Assembly: GCF_900635815.1 (NCBI RefSeq)
Contig: NZ_LR134173.1
Coordinates: 471,501 to 535,500, forward strand
From: Legionella cherrii
GTDB lineage: Bacteria; Pseudomonadota; Gammaproteobacteria; Legionellales; Legionellaceae
Direction of reading: 5' to 3'
DNA length: 64,000 bases
Shown here: piece after piece, positions 1 through 9,059 of the stretch
Layout of the letters: every line of letters begins with the position of its first letter
Position numbering within the stretch: position 1 is the stretch's first letter
Program-made: the position numbers and the translations under genes
The notes under the pieces: generated by a model
The model's input: only the letters and a program-made list of their open reading frames with translations
What the model was told of the DNA's origin: nothing
The model's database searches: none

Positions 1-14
1 TTATAACCGCTCTT

Positions 15-989
15 ATGTTAAAACATTTTTTTTGGTATTTTTTGGACTTATTTCTTTTCTTATTTGGATTGAGTCTTATTTTTTCATCGTTTAATTTGAA
101 ACTGCAGCTGGTCGGAAGTTTAATTTCAGGACTCTCTACTGCGATGCTTTTTGTTTGGGCTCATGATGCAGCACATGGCGCACTTTTTAAAAACAGCAAA
201 GTCGCTGAAGTCCTGGGAACCATAGCCATGCTCCCCTCTTTGAACGTGTATCGGATGTGGAGTTTTGGCCATAATAAAGTCCATCATGGGTTTGCTTCTT
301 TTTCTCCTATCGATTGGATATGGCGCCCTTTAACCTCCGAGGAATATCGAGCACTCTCCGTAATGCAACGGGGGATGTATCGAATTGAACGTTGTTTCTT
401 TACAAGCGCTTTTCATTATTTACGCAGGATTTGGTGGGAACAAATGCTGCGTTTCAACCCAGGTAAAAACAAAAAAGAACGAGGGTATTATAAAAAGGGA
501 AAAATAATGGTGCTCTTATACGCACTTATCGTGTCAATTTTATCCTATTTTTTTGCCGGAGGGGTAATGGGGATAGTACTTTCCATTCTCATACCCTTTA
601 TTGTTTTTAATTATTTTATTGCCATTATCGTCTATTTACATCATACCCATCCTAATATTCCCTTTTTTGATGTGAAAAACGAGTGGTCTCATTCTATCGG
701 TGCTTTATATTGCAGTACCATTATCCATTGCTCCAAAATATCAAGGCTCTTACTGCACAATATCATGATCCATGTTCCGCATCATTTGGATCCGCGTATT
801 CCATTTTATAATTTACCCCAGGCACATCATGCTTTAAAAGAAAAATATGGAATCTATTTTCATGAGTATCGTTTTAAATTGAGTCACGTGCTGAGTATTT
901 TTAAACAATGTAAACTTTATGATTTCGAGAAAAAGTTATGGATGACGTTTAAGGAGGTGATGCAACCGGATGAAGCTAAAGCCATTTAG
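15..989 (+). CDS. Fatty acid desaturase family membrane protein, possibly 5'-incomplete
   Basis: Membrane-bound di-iron desaturase or hydroxylase, predicted to introduce a double bond or hydroxyl group into an acyl or related lipid chain. All three histidine boxes are visible: HDAAH at residues 50-54, HNKVHH at 86-91 and HVPHH near residue 254. Hydrophobic stretches lie at about 8-48 and 165-210, as expected for the fold. At 324 residues it is slightly short for the family. The reading frame stays open to the window edge upstream of the ATG and no good ribosome site is visible, so the true start may lie outside. The substrate cannot be told from sequence. Confidence 0.85.
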   Translation: MLKHFFWYFLDLFLFLFGLSLIFSSFNLKLQLVGSLISGLSTAMLFVWAHDAAHGALFKNSKVAEVLGTIAMLPSLNVYRMWSFGHNKVHHGFASFSPIDWIWRPLTSEEYRALSVMQRGMYRIERCFFTSAFHYLRRIWWEQMLRFNPGKNKKERGYYKKGKIMVLLYALIVSILSYFFAGGVMGIVLSILIPFIVFNYFIAIIVYLHHTHPNIPFFDVKNEWSHSIGALYCSTIIHCSKISRLLLHNIMIHVPHHLDPRIPFYNLPQAHHALKEKYGIYFHEYRFKLSHVLSIFKQCKLYDFEKKLWMTFKEVMQPDEAKAI

Positions 990-1042
990 ATACCTCAGAA
1001 AAGTTGAGATCTTAGAACGCGCTATTTGCCCATAGCGGTTCT

Positions 1043-2140
1043 TCAAAACCCTTTTAGAGTATTCGATGATTCTGGGTCAGGAGACTCAGAATCGATTGAT
1101 GTCGACACCTGTGCACCAGCGGCAGTTTGAGGTCCTGCGTCATATTTTTTGACTTGTCGCCAATGAGTAGGCTCTCCTTGTTGAAAAGTTCTACTGAAAA
1201 TACTTCCCTCATATCGATTTGCAGAATTTTTCTCAAAATGTAGTTTTAAAATTGATTTATATTTCACTAGCGACGCATGTTTATCATCACACTGCTCAAT
1301 TTCTTGCACTATGGCGGTTTTTATTTGTTCCCATAATTCCTTGTTTTCTCCCTCTCGCGCTCTGAGCATCATATCTTTTAATTGGGCCGGATTATTAAAT
1401 GGAATATCTTCCTGTGCCAATTTAAACGACATATCCTTCACTTGGGAAAAGTCTTTATCGAAATGGATTTTCTCCAGGCGTTGAATGTCCTTTTGTAACT
1501 TATCCCATCGTTGCTTATCACCGCGTAAACGCGCCAAATGAAGCAAATAGCTCAGTTGAGATAGATTGGTGGGGGTATCGCTGTAATTGACACAAGCCTC
1601 TTTTGAATTTAAGTTCCCTTTAGCAATGAGACCATGGCAATTTATAAATTCGCCATATTTACCATTAAAATTTATCCCGAAACTAAAACCTGACTCGTCT
1701 AAATTTCGACCATTCCCTTGACAAAGATGCAGATTAGTCAGTTGGAATCCTAACTCGGTAAGTTGCTGATCAAGGACATCTAAAATTTCCATATCATCAT
1801 ACAAGCCGTTGGGATAGTGTGAACTGCTGAATCCTATTACCGCGTCAATTTCAGCACCCTTAGGCGCATGAGCCACCATTGCCATTATTACCTCTTTCCC
1901 CACTTCGGATTCTAAAGTAGCGCTCGAAATACCCCCTGGGAAATGAATCATAGACAGACGCTTAACTTCGTCATTCTCTTTAATAAAAAAAGCAAACGAA
2001 ACACATTCAGTCATGCCGGAGGCGAAAATTCCATGAGCCTGGCCTGGTTCAATATTTATTACATTTCTCGAATCGCACTCCGCATAGAAAGGTGCGTATT
2101 TATAGGAAATAACATCGTCATCGATCGGATCTATGTACAT
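1043..2140 (-). CDS. Putative CheD-like deamidase-fold protein, effector candidate
   Basis: Protein of 365 residues with no recognised name. The ATG at 2140 is preferred over an upstream GTG because GAGG sits seven bases before it. The N-terminal part resembles the CheD/CNF deamidase fold: a short strand with Cys46 (SGMTECVSFAFF) followed by a strand ending in His66 (MIHFPGG), then a segment with an N-G-R pattern and a closing NFNGKYGEF strand like the TGxV strand of CheD. The remainder is helical and charged with no known domain. A second CheD-like gene lies at 2413 on the other strand. If active it would deamidate glutamine side chains. Fold assignment by eye; function inferred. Confidence 0.6.
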   Translation of the reverse strand: MYIDPIDDDVISYKYAPFYAECDSRNVINIEPGQAHGIFASGMTECVSFAFFIKENDEVKRLSMIHFPGGISSATLESEVGKEVIMAMVAHAPKGAEIDAVIGFSSSHYPNGLYDDMEILDVLDQQLTELGFQLTNLHLCQGNGRNLDESGFSFGINFNGKYGEFINCHGLIAKGNLNSKEACVNYSDTPTNLSQLSYLLHLARLRGDKQRWDKLQKDIQRLEKIHFDKDFSQVKDMSFKLAQEDIPFNNPAQLKDMMLRAREGENKELWEQIKTAIVQEIEQCDDKHASLVKYKSILKLHFEKNSANRYEGSIFSRTFQQGEPTHWRQVKKYDAGPQTAAGAQVSTSIDSESPDPESSNTLKGF

Positions 2141-2244
2141 AATTAACCTCACACAGGTAATTATAGCACTTTATAAATAGCCTTCTGCAGCGAGTCGAAT
2201 AGTGCTTCGTGCACCTTTTGGGTTGATTAGGTCAACCTCACTCG

Positions 2245-2358
2245 TCAATTGATTGGTGAAACATAAACATCTAAGGCAGCACCCTGTTCAATAAGCCATT
2301 TTATTTGCTCTGAATCACCGAACGAGGCAGTAAGATGTAGTAATGATTGACCAGAAAT
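2245..2358 (-). pseudogene. Ankyrin-repeat gene remnant
   Basis: On the minus strand an open stretch of about 37 codons reads as the end of an ankyrin protein: a GQSLLHLTASFG repeat start, then IKWLIEQGAALDV and a stop. It has no start codon and begins straight after an in-frame stop, so it is the scar of a larger deleted gene. It sits between two CheD-like genes, which suggests that an ankyrin effector gene once lay here. Confidence 0.7.
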
Positions 2359-2412
2359 TTATGATCATTATTAATACAATTTTTATAAATTTAATACTAA
2401 TTTAATATTCAG

Positions 2413-3495
2413 ATGATAATATTAGCCATGGGATTGAGTTATTTTTGTACTAGTCCGTTCTCATTAAAATTCGGATTAGCACAGGAGCTGCTTGAATGGC
2501 TAAATTTAAGTCCTGTTTCTCATAAGGATAATATTATGCATCGTTTAGAAAATCATATAGAAAGTTCGTATATTAGAGCAATTATATCTTATCCTGACGG
2601 CCAATGCGGCACAGTAGGCCCAAGATTTGTAATTCAAGATAAGAATTGGAATCATAAAGAATTACCTGTTGCTCAATTGGCTGATTTTTTAAATGATGCA
2701 ACAGGAATTAATGGTGGCAAGCAGCTAATTGATAAAAATGTTGAAAATGAGCTCGTAAGTCATTTTTCAAATGTTATATCTTTTACAAACGGTCAATATG
2801 TCTATAATGGACCGGAATGTAACGGACCAAGTGGTTTTTTTTCAGCAAATTACCAAGAGAGCAAGGTAGGATTCGAAAAAGAAATCAGTCTAATAGCACT
2901 TGCAAATTCTGCAAATAGCAGGAGACTTTCAAAAGGAAATTTCTCATCGACAGAGGGGTATGCTGTTTTACAACATGAAATTGGAATTACTAATAATACA
3001 AGCTTAAAACCCATTTTAGGCTCGTATGGCGCAGGACCTTGCGTCATTATTGCAATTTGGAATGCTACTACTAAAACTGCTTTATTAGCGCATGTTGATA
3101 AGTTCACCTCTTTAACCTCAGTAGAGTCATTATTTAAAAGGATATCCAGCGATGATAATGACATTTTAGAGGTTCATTTGCACGGTGGCGACTGGAGCTC
3201 TAAAAAACAAGCAGCACAAATTATAGAACTTGTGGAAAACCATAAAAACGCAAAGATTCTTTCAGCCGATGTTTGTAATGATGGTCATTCTAAATCACTT
3301 GCTATTGACGGTAGGACTGGGGAAGTTTTTAACGACTTGTCACCTGCACAACTTGAGCATGGCCGAAATTCTGAGGACCAGCTAAAAAAAATTGCATTCA
3401 GATTAATCGAAAGTCCCTTGGAATTATGTTTTGACGGAAGACAAAGAGAACATCAAATAGAGCATCAAGTTGATTCGCGCTGTACAAGTATATAA
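2413..3495 (+). CDS. Putative CheD-like glutamine deamidase, effector candidate
   Basis: Protein of 360 residues. The C-terminal half carries a CheD-like arrangement: Cys210 in SYGAGPCVIIAIWN and His227 in LLAHVDKFTS, 17 residues apart, the same spacing as Cys27 and His44 of Thermotoga CheD. Downstream are a Gly-Gly segment (VHLHGGDW), a helix, and the closing SLAIDGRTGEVF strand matching CheD's TGxV end. No chemotaxis genes adjoin it and it is far longer than CheD (about 160 residues), so a toxin or effector role like CNF1 or BLF1 seems likelier. The first 12 residues are hydrophobic and the start lacks a clear ribosome site; Met6 is an alternative. Catalysis is inferred. Confidence 0.65.
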   Translation: MIILAMGLSYFCTSPFSLKFGLAQELLEWLNLSPVSHKDNIMHRLENHIESSYIRAIISYPDGQCGTVGPRFVIQDKNWNHKELPVAQLADFLNDATGINGGKQLIDKNVENELVSHFSNVISFTNGQYVYNGPECNGPSGFFSANYQESKVGFEKEISLIALANSANSRRLSKGNFSSTEGYAVLQHEIGITNNTSLKPILGSYGAGPCVIIAIWNATTKTALLAHVDKFTSLTSVESLFKRISSDDNDILEVHLHGGDWSSKKQAAQIIELVENHKNAKILSADVCNDGHSKSLAIDGRTGEVFNDLSPAQLEHGRNSEDQLKKIAFRLIESPLELCFDGRQREHQIEHQVDSRCTSI

Positions 3496-3722
3496 CAGTC
3501 ATTTAATAGTCTGATATTGGAGTTAATCTTCTTTTTTAGTATCAATTTCCAGTAACACTTAAGATCGGTCCCTAGGCTTTGCAGCCAGCCTACGCTTGGT
3601 ATGCTTGCTAAAATTTCAGAAGAAAATAGCAAACTAATCGAGTTGTTACCCCATTGATTTATAGCCTTTTTTTTAAAATGCATTACAATCGCCCAATCTG
3701 TTTCTTTTAAGAGATTAAAATT

Positions 3723-4745
3723 ATGGCTGTTGAAGTAGTTGTTTTTGGTGGTAAGAACTCAGGTCAAACTACACTTTGCCAATTGCTGACGGGTTGGCCT
3801 GTTGACGCATCGTCGAAATCAACCTCTAATTATGAAACTTTCCGTTCAAAAGAATGGGATATATGGAAAACTAAAAATCTTTCACAAAGGGGAAGAATCA
3901 ATTCCCAGCTGATATCCAATGCACAAATAGCACTCTTTTGTGTTGATGTATCCGAAAACTATGTTGTCCAAGAGATAAAAGAAAAAATTGTTCAATTTAG
4001 AGCACACAATCCAAATGCTCCCCTCATTTTAGTGGGTACAAAACATGATAAATGTGTTAACGACCAACGTCTCAACTCTATATTTCAACAAATAAACTCC
4101 GAACTTCCTGAAAACACAAAAGGTTTTGCAGAATCTATTTTCTTTTCAGCTCAAGATAATGGGGAAAGTTTAGTCAATCTTTCACAACGCATGAAGGCCC
4201 TGGGCCCAGGTGCCTCTCATCCGTTACAACGAGCCAGGAATAAATTAGATCCCAGCTCGCTTCTCTATCAAGCCATAGATGATTTTATTACTGCCGCCGA
4301 AAAATTTAATTTATCGGATGAGCAATTTATGCAACTTGGAGTGCAAATAGACCTGTTGATTATTTATCTGCGGACTAATCGTACAGATAAAGAGGAGCTT
4401 ATCAAGATGTGCATAGAGGAATGCAAAAGAATTTTGAATGATCAACCGGTAACCCTTAAAGATGCGTTTGCTGGTATTGTTACAGCCGTTATTACCAGTC
4501 TGCTGGTATTTACCATTGGTTTTGCCATAGGCTGCGCCTCCAGTGCCTGGACAGGGCCTTTTGCCTTGCTAGCAGGTATTGCAACAGGATCTACTGCTGA
4601 ATTGCTTTTTATCAGTGGCGGCTGTGGGGTCACGGTAGGTGCTTTAACTTGCTTTGGCTTCTTTAAAACTTCTTCAGTTGGCTCAGAGGAAATTGAGCGT
4701 ATCGAATCTGCAGCAAGAGCCGAACAAAACCTACTTGCCGTATAG
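3723..4745 (+). CDS. Ras-like GTPase-fold protein with C-terminal membrane hairpin
   Basis: Protein of 340 residues. The first 170 resemble a small GTPase: P-loop-like GGKNSGQTT at 9-17, a G4-like TKHD at 106-109 and a G5-like FSAQ. The P-loop lysine is replaced by Gln15 and no DxxG switch motif is clear, so nucleotide binding may be altered or lost. Residues about 243-312 form two long Gly/Ala-rich hydrophobic segments, probably a membrane hairpin. This layout (GTPase-like head plus C-terminal membrane anchor) suits a secreted protein that sits on host membranes, but that is inference. AAGAGA precedes the ATG. Confidence 0.7.
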   Translation: MAVEVVVFGGKNSGQTTLCQLLTGWPVDASSKSTSNYETFRSKEWDIWKTKNLSQRGRINSQLISNAQIALFCVDVSENYVVQEIKEKIVQFRAHNPNAPLILVGTKHDKCVNDQRLNSIFQQINSELPENTKGFAESIFFSAQDNGESLVNLSQRMKALGPGASHPLQRARNKLDPSSLLYQAIDDFITAAEKFNLSDEQFMQLGVQIDLLIIYLRTNRTDKEELIKMCIEECKRILNDQPVTLKDAFAGIVTAVITSLLVFTIGFAIGCASSAWTGPFALLAGIATGSTAELLFISGGCGVTVGALTCFGFFKTSSVGSEEIERIESAARAEQNLLAV

Positions 4746-5003
4746 TTTTTTCATTGGGCACAGCGCGTAGCAACTGTCTTCAAATAAAATTCAAGACAAT
4801 TGCTGCGCTTGCTAAATTAATTGCGATCTCTTTTCGAGTTATAAATTTAGTCTAAAAATATCAAAACTTGCCCCTTTTTGTATTGTTGTGCCTTAAAAGC
4901 TTTACAAAAAAACACAATTGACCAATTTAAACCTAATTGATTATATTTTGATCTTTTAGTATTATGCTTCGATTTTTTGCCTATATAATTTTTGAGGTTA
5001 CTC

Positions 5004-8000
5004 ATGCGAGATTTAAGTCAATTGCCCATTTTTAAAAACTCTGAGTCTATTTTAGCCGATCTCAAAGAATATCGAGATCAACCCGAAATGCAGGAAGGCT
5101 CCAAGAGCTTAGTTAATGCATTGCATAAAAGAGAAATGTCTTCCTCGGTTTTTTTCCATGATGACCTTCCTAAGTATGCATTAATTGCACTTCAAGACGA
5201 AGAGATAACTGAAGCACAATTTATTTCCATGTTACTTATTTGGGCTGCGTTTAAAGACTACCCCCAAAAAGAGCAAATTTCGTGTCAGGCTTATCAGTTA
5301 ACGGAAGAGGATAAAGGTACAAAACAGAAGTTAAACGAATTTCTGAGTATTCAACATGTGGGGAATAATTTTTTTGGGGATGAGGTATTAAACGATGAAA
5401 TGGATGATAAGTCGAAGGAACGGTTATTTGAATCCTTATTTAAGAAAGATGTTCCAGAATCAGAGCGTTGCTTTTATACCTTTACCGTTAAAAATCCTGG
5501 TGAACAATTTGGAATTTTTGAAGCGATTGCTCGAACTGGTTTTGATTTATTTATGCCAAGGAAAAAAAAGGAAGGGGCATACGAATTTATTATTCCTTCA
5601 ATGACAATGATTCAGTCTACTCTCAATGTATTAGCACAAAAACCAAGGAAACTCCTCGCACGAATTGGTGATGATGATTTTGATGATGTTTATGAGATGC
5701 ATAAGCAAGATGCACACCCATTTGGTATAAGTTTTCCTGGCAAGTATGAGAAAACAGAGGCTGATAATCTTAAGTCGGGTCGTTTTGGCTTCGCATTGCA
5801 TGATCTCTACCATGTTGTGCTCTTATCTTTTACCTCCGAAGCACATAAAGCAGTTTTTAATTCAATGATTGACTTAGGAAAGAAACTACACGCGACAGCA
5901 AATAATCAACATAAAAGAAGCTATAGCGAAGCTGTTGGTTCTTTAATAGATAATGAATTTCGGCAGTTTGTTAGGGGTTATACCCTAGGGCAAGTGATCA
6001 CAGAACAGCAAAAAAGGCTTTTAAACAGTAATGAATATGCTGTGATTACTGGAATGGTGGGTGTTTTAACTAAATCAACATACTATTCTAATCAGATAAA
6101 TAATTTTTATTTAGAGGTTGATAGAAAGGGAGACGAGGAAGACGAGCTAATTAAAAAACTCGAACAAATTAACCCAAAACATTCACTCGCTGAAAAATTA
6201 CAGTTTTGCCGCGAGTTATTTGCGCAAATTTTTCAATCTAATGGAATGTTAAACCAACAACAGGTTCAGCTAAATCGTTTAGTTGATATCTTATTTTCAG
6301 AAGAAGCCGTTGCAACGACTTTTGAGCTGGATAAATTAAATGTATTAGACTTTACTGGTTTTATGGATGCTTATAAAACTACTTTTGGTGTAGTCCAACA
6401 ACAAATGCTGCTTTGTATGCAGGATCCTGAAAATCAAAAGAAATATTCCTGGCTGAAAAGTTATTTTGGTATTGCTAAACAATTTCAAGAAGCCGTCCAA
6501 GGCAATGATGTTGAGCAAATTAAGCAGCTGCTTTCGGATAAAGAATACCTTAAATATTATCTAAGCATTGACCGAATTCATGGTGTAGAACCTTCGCTGG
6601 TAGAACAAGCTGTGCAATTAGGCCATATGGATATTGTCAGATTACTCCACTCCAATGGGGCATCACTAAATAGTCTTATGCTTATTAAAGCCTTTAAAAA
6701 TAAAGATCTTAAAATGTTGCGTTATCTGTTAGAAGAGGGCGCTAATCCCTCCCAACCCGATGAGAAAGGACTAACCGTTATAGATTATTGTCTCGAGTCA
6801 GGTGATATCGAAGGATTAAAAGCGGTTTTAGCTTACACCAGCCTAGGACGACATCATTTGGAATACTTGCGCGCCAAGGGATTGAAAATACATCCAGATT
6901 GTTTTCCAGTATTGGAACGTTATGAACAATTTAAGACATCTTTATATGACATAAGGCATTGTTATGATGCAGATAAAAGAATGTTGCTTCTTGAAGAGCT
7001 GGTAAAATCTAATACCGATGGCTTCTCTTACCTAACTCAAATGGAATTTGATCGTTCGCCTAGTGCAATATCTGCAAGTCATGCCGAATACTACCAAGCT
7101 CCTAACTCTCATATGTACCTAAATATTTTGAGTCGTTTAGAAGTAGAAGAGATTCGCTTTTTAAATAAGCATCAAAAGCTGAACTTCAATCAAATTGATG
7201 AACAGGGGGATTCAGTGTTCCTTAAGTTGATTACAGAAAATACTGGCGATGATAAAAAAAAGGAAATTGAGAGGTATCGATTTCTTGTTGCGCTAGGAGC
7301 TCATGTGAACTATGTTAGTCCAAAAGGAAAGTCAGCCCTCAGCCAAGTATTCAAAGAAAATAAATTTTATCTGGTTGAACATTTAGTTCAAGATGGCGCT
7401 AAGTTTCATTTTGAAGCGGCTGGTTCTATGTATCTCAATTCATTACTCAGTTATCTGGCAAAATATTCTGAAGGTAGCTCATCGTTTAAGGATGCATTTA
7501 GATTAATGTTAGCTAATGGATTTGAGCTCAACAAGAAAGAAGCGATTGCTATTCCTAAAGGATGGTTCGATTTAAATCCGAAGATTAAAATTGTTAGCCC
7601 ATGGGCCCTAATGCGAGACAATAACCTCCAAAATGTCAATCTATCTCCTCAACTCCGCATGTTATGCGTCGAAAATGGAGCAGACCCAAATGAATTGAGC
7701 TTTAGTGGCAACCTGGAATTGAATGTGGCCATCAACAATGGATGGGATGACTATGTCATGCTTCTATTGAGCAATGGGGCGGACCCAAATAAAACCGATA
7801 GTAATGGCTTAACTCCCTTGCATGCGGCGGCAAAAAAAGGAAATGAAAAAATGATGAGCTTGCTCAAGAGTTTTGGTGCTCAATCGACTGTCAATTGGCG
7901 AGGCAAAACACCAGAAGCAGTATTAGAAGAAATTCGATCAGAACCACACGTTTCAGCTCTTAGCCTATTCAAACCTGTAGGTGTTGATATCTCTGAACAA

Positions 8001-8030
8001 CGGGTTAACCATACGGCCTCTTTAAATTAA
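5004..8030 (+). CDS. Large ankyrin-repeat protein, probable Dot/Icm effector
   Basis: Protein of 1008 residues. The ATG at 5004 follows TGAGG by six bases, so it is chosen over an in-frame TTG at 4992. The first roughly 480 residues form an unrecognised region containing ALHDLYHVV, an HDxxH pattern that could bind metal. Ankyrin repeats appear at about 530-620 (LVEQAVQLGHMDIVRLLHSN), again near 730-790, and clearly near the C terminus (GLTPLHAAAKKGNEKMMSLL). Ankyrin proteins of this size are typical Legionella type IV effectors. A bidirectional repeat lies directly downstream. The gene symbol is not recognisable. Confidence 0.8.
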   Translation: MRDLSQLPIFKNSESILADLKEYRDQPEMQEGSKSLVNALHKREMSSSVFFHDDLPKYALIALQDEEITEAQFISMLLIWAAFKDYPQKEQISCQAYQLTEEDKGTKQKLNEFLSIQHVGNNFFGDEVLNDEMDDKSKERLFESLFKKDVPESERCFYTFTVKNPGEQFGIFEAIARTGFDLFMPRKKKEGAYEFIIPSMTMIQSTLNVLAQKPRKLLARIGDDDFDDVYEMHKQDAHPFGISFPGKYEKTEADNLKSGRFGFALHDLYHVVLLSFTSEAHKAVFNSMIDLGKKLHATANNQHKRSYSEAVGSLIDNEFRQFVRGYTLGQVITEQQKRLLNSNEYAVITGMVGVLTKSTYYSNQINNFYLEVDRKGDEEDELIKKLEQINPKHSLAEKLQFCRELFAQIFQSNGMLNQQQVQLNRLVDILFSEEAVATTFELDKLNVLDFTGFMDAYKTTFGVVQQQMLLCMQDPENQKKYSWLKSYFGIAKQFQEAVQGNDVEQIKQLLSDKEYLKYYLSIDRIHGVEPSLVEQAVQLGHMDIVRLLHSNGASLNSLMLIKAFKNKDLKMLRYLLEEGANPSQPDEKGLTVIDYCLESGDIEGLKAVLAYTSLGRHHLEYLRAKGLKIHPDCFPVLERYEQFKTSLYDIRHCYDADKRMLLLEELVKSNTDGFSYLTQMEFDRSPSAISASHAEYYQAPNSHMYLNILSRLEVEEIRFLNKHQKLNFNQIDEQGDSVFLKLITENTGDDKKKEIERYRFLVALGAHVNYVSPKGKSALSQVFKENKFYLVEHLVQDGAKFHFEAAGSMYLNSLLSYLAKYSEGSSSFKDAFRLMLANGFELNKKEAIAIPKGWFDLNPKIKIVSPWALMRDNNLQNVNLSPQLRMLCVENGADPNELSFSGNLELNVAINNGWDDYVMLLLSNGADPNKTDSNGLTPLHAAAKKGNEKMMSLLKSFGAQSTVNWRGKTPEAVLEEIRSEPHVSALSLFKPVGVDISEQRVNHTASLN

Positions 8031-8361
8031 GCACTTCATTGCGTATACGTATATGGGGTCAGGCCTTGAATCTTGAATTGCAACTCAATAAAAAAAGTTA
8101 TTCAAGGTTCAAGGCCTACCTCCGAATCTTCTATTATGGAAACTGATTACATCATTTCGTAAAAAAATTGTATTCATCAAGAGATTGTCGGGATTTTTCA
8201 AGATTATATACAGCAAGTAGGTTGGCTCGCGACCCAACAACAACCCACTCTCCATATAACTCTTCACTAAAATCATCTCGATAAGCCCAATTTTCAGGCA
8301 AAACTCATCTAATATTAACTGATTGTATAGGCACAATAATTTATCAAATACAGAGCCTTTA
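8031..8361. other. Gap between ankyrin gene and DUF3429 gene
   Basis: About 330 bases holding one copy of the dispersed palindromic repeat at its left end. The rest has only short open frames with no start signals or recognisable protein matches. Confidence 0.6.
8055..8121. repeat. Dispersed palindromic repeat, diverged copy
   Basis: About 67 bases beginning GGGGTCAGGCCTTGAAT and closing with a decayed reverse complement (TTCAAGGCCTACCTC). It belongs to the family seen at least ten more times between 28 and 39 kb, but is the most diverged copy and the only one outside that region. It sits 25 bases after the ankyrin gene stop. Confidence 0.8.
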
Positions 8362-8796
8362 TTATTTAAAATAAATTATCAATAAGCTGGCTATGACCAT
8401 AACGGTTACTCCTGTGCGCATCTTAAAATAAGAGCGGTCCTCATATTGGTGTTTTAGCAACCAATAATCCAAACACCAAAGAAGCAAGTAAATGGGGACT
8501 AAAAATGCTGGATAAGTCAATGTATTACTACTGCCCCATAGAACCCATAGGATTAACACGATTAGAACACTTGCAAGAAGAATCAGGCTGTGAGATGAAT
8601 TAGAGCGCACCACATATCCCCAAATAGTTCCAGCCATAAAACCAGCAATAAGTGTCGCATAAGAGTTAAGCAAAGGTTGAGTGACACCTAAATAAGGAAG
8701 CTCGGTGATTCCTAAAAGAGAGCAAAATGCAGCAATAAGAAAAGGGAGGGCTCCTAAATAGGTTAAATAGATAACGAGACTGTTTTTTTGTACCAT
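8362..8796 (-). CDS. DUF3429 family inner-membrane protein
   Basis: Protein of 144 residues made almost wholly of four or five hydrophobic segments. It begins with a YLGALPFLIAAF segment followed by a YATLIAGFMAGTIWGY segment, the pattern of the DUF3429 family. Function is unknown. A GAGGGAAAA stretch precedes the start. It is a single gene, convergent with the ankyrin gene and divergent from the photolyase cluster. Confidence 0.75.
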   Translation of the reverse strand: MVQKNSLVIYLTYLGALPFLIAAFCSLLGITELPYLGVTQPLLNSYATLIAGFMAGTIWGYVVRSNSSHSLILLASVLIVLILWVLWGSSNTLTYPAFLVPIYLLLWCLDYWLLKHQYEDRSYFKMRTGVTVMVIASLLIIYFK

Positions 8797-9059
8797 TGCA
8801 TTTTCCCTCTTTCAGCTATTGACTCGTAGGAATGTTTTAATCCAATAATTTTGATTAAATCTCAATAAATAGATTGTTCGTCTCAATGTAACAAAAAATC
8901 TTTGCTCACGTAAGTTCTATGTTTTTATGAATATCTTTAATTCATTAACAGAGCGAATTTATCTGCTATTAAATTTAGTGGTTTTTCGATGAAAAATATT
9001 GAACTTTTAAACTTCATCAAGCATAGTGAATTTAATTTTCTTTTTTGCGAAATTTCACG

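Noticed and set aside
3465..3683. Minus-strand 72-codon frame between the deamidase-like and GTPase-like genes
   Set aside because: No ribosome site, no recognisable fold, and its end overlaps the convergent upstream gene. Read as chance.
8109..8336. Minus-strand 75-codon frame after the large ankyrin gene
   Set aside because: Ends inside a dispersed repeat, has no start signal and no family-like pattern.
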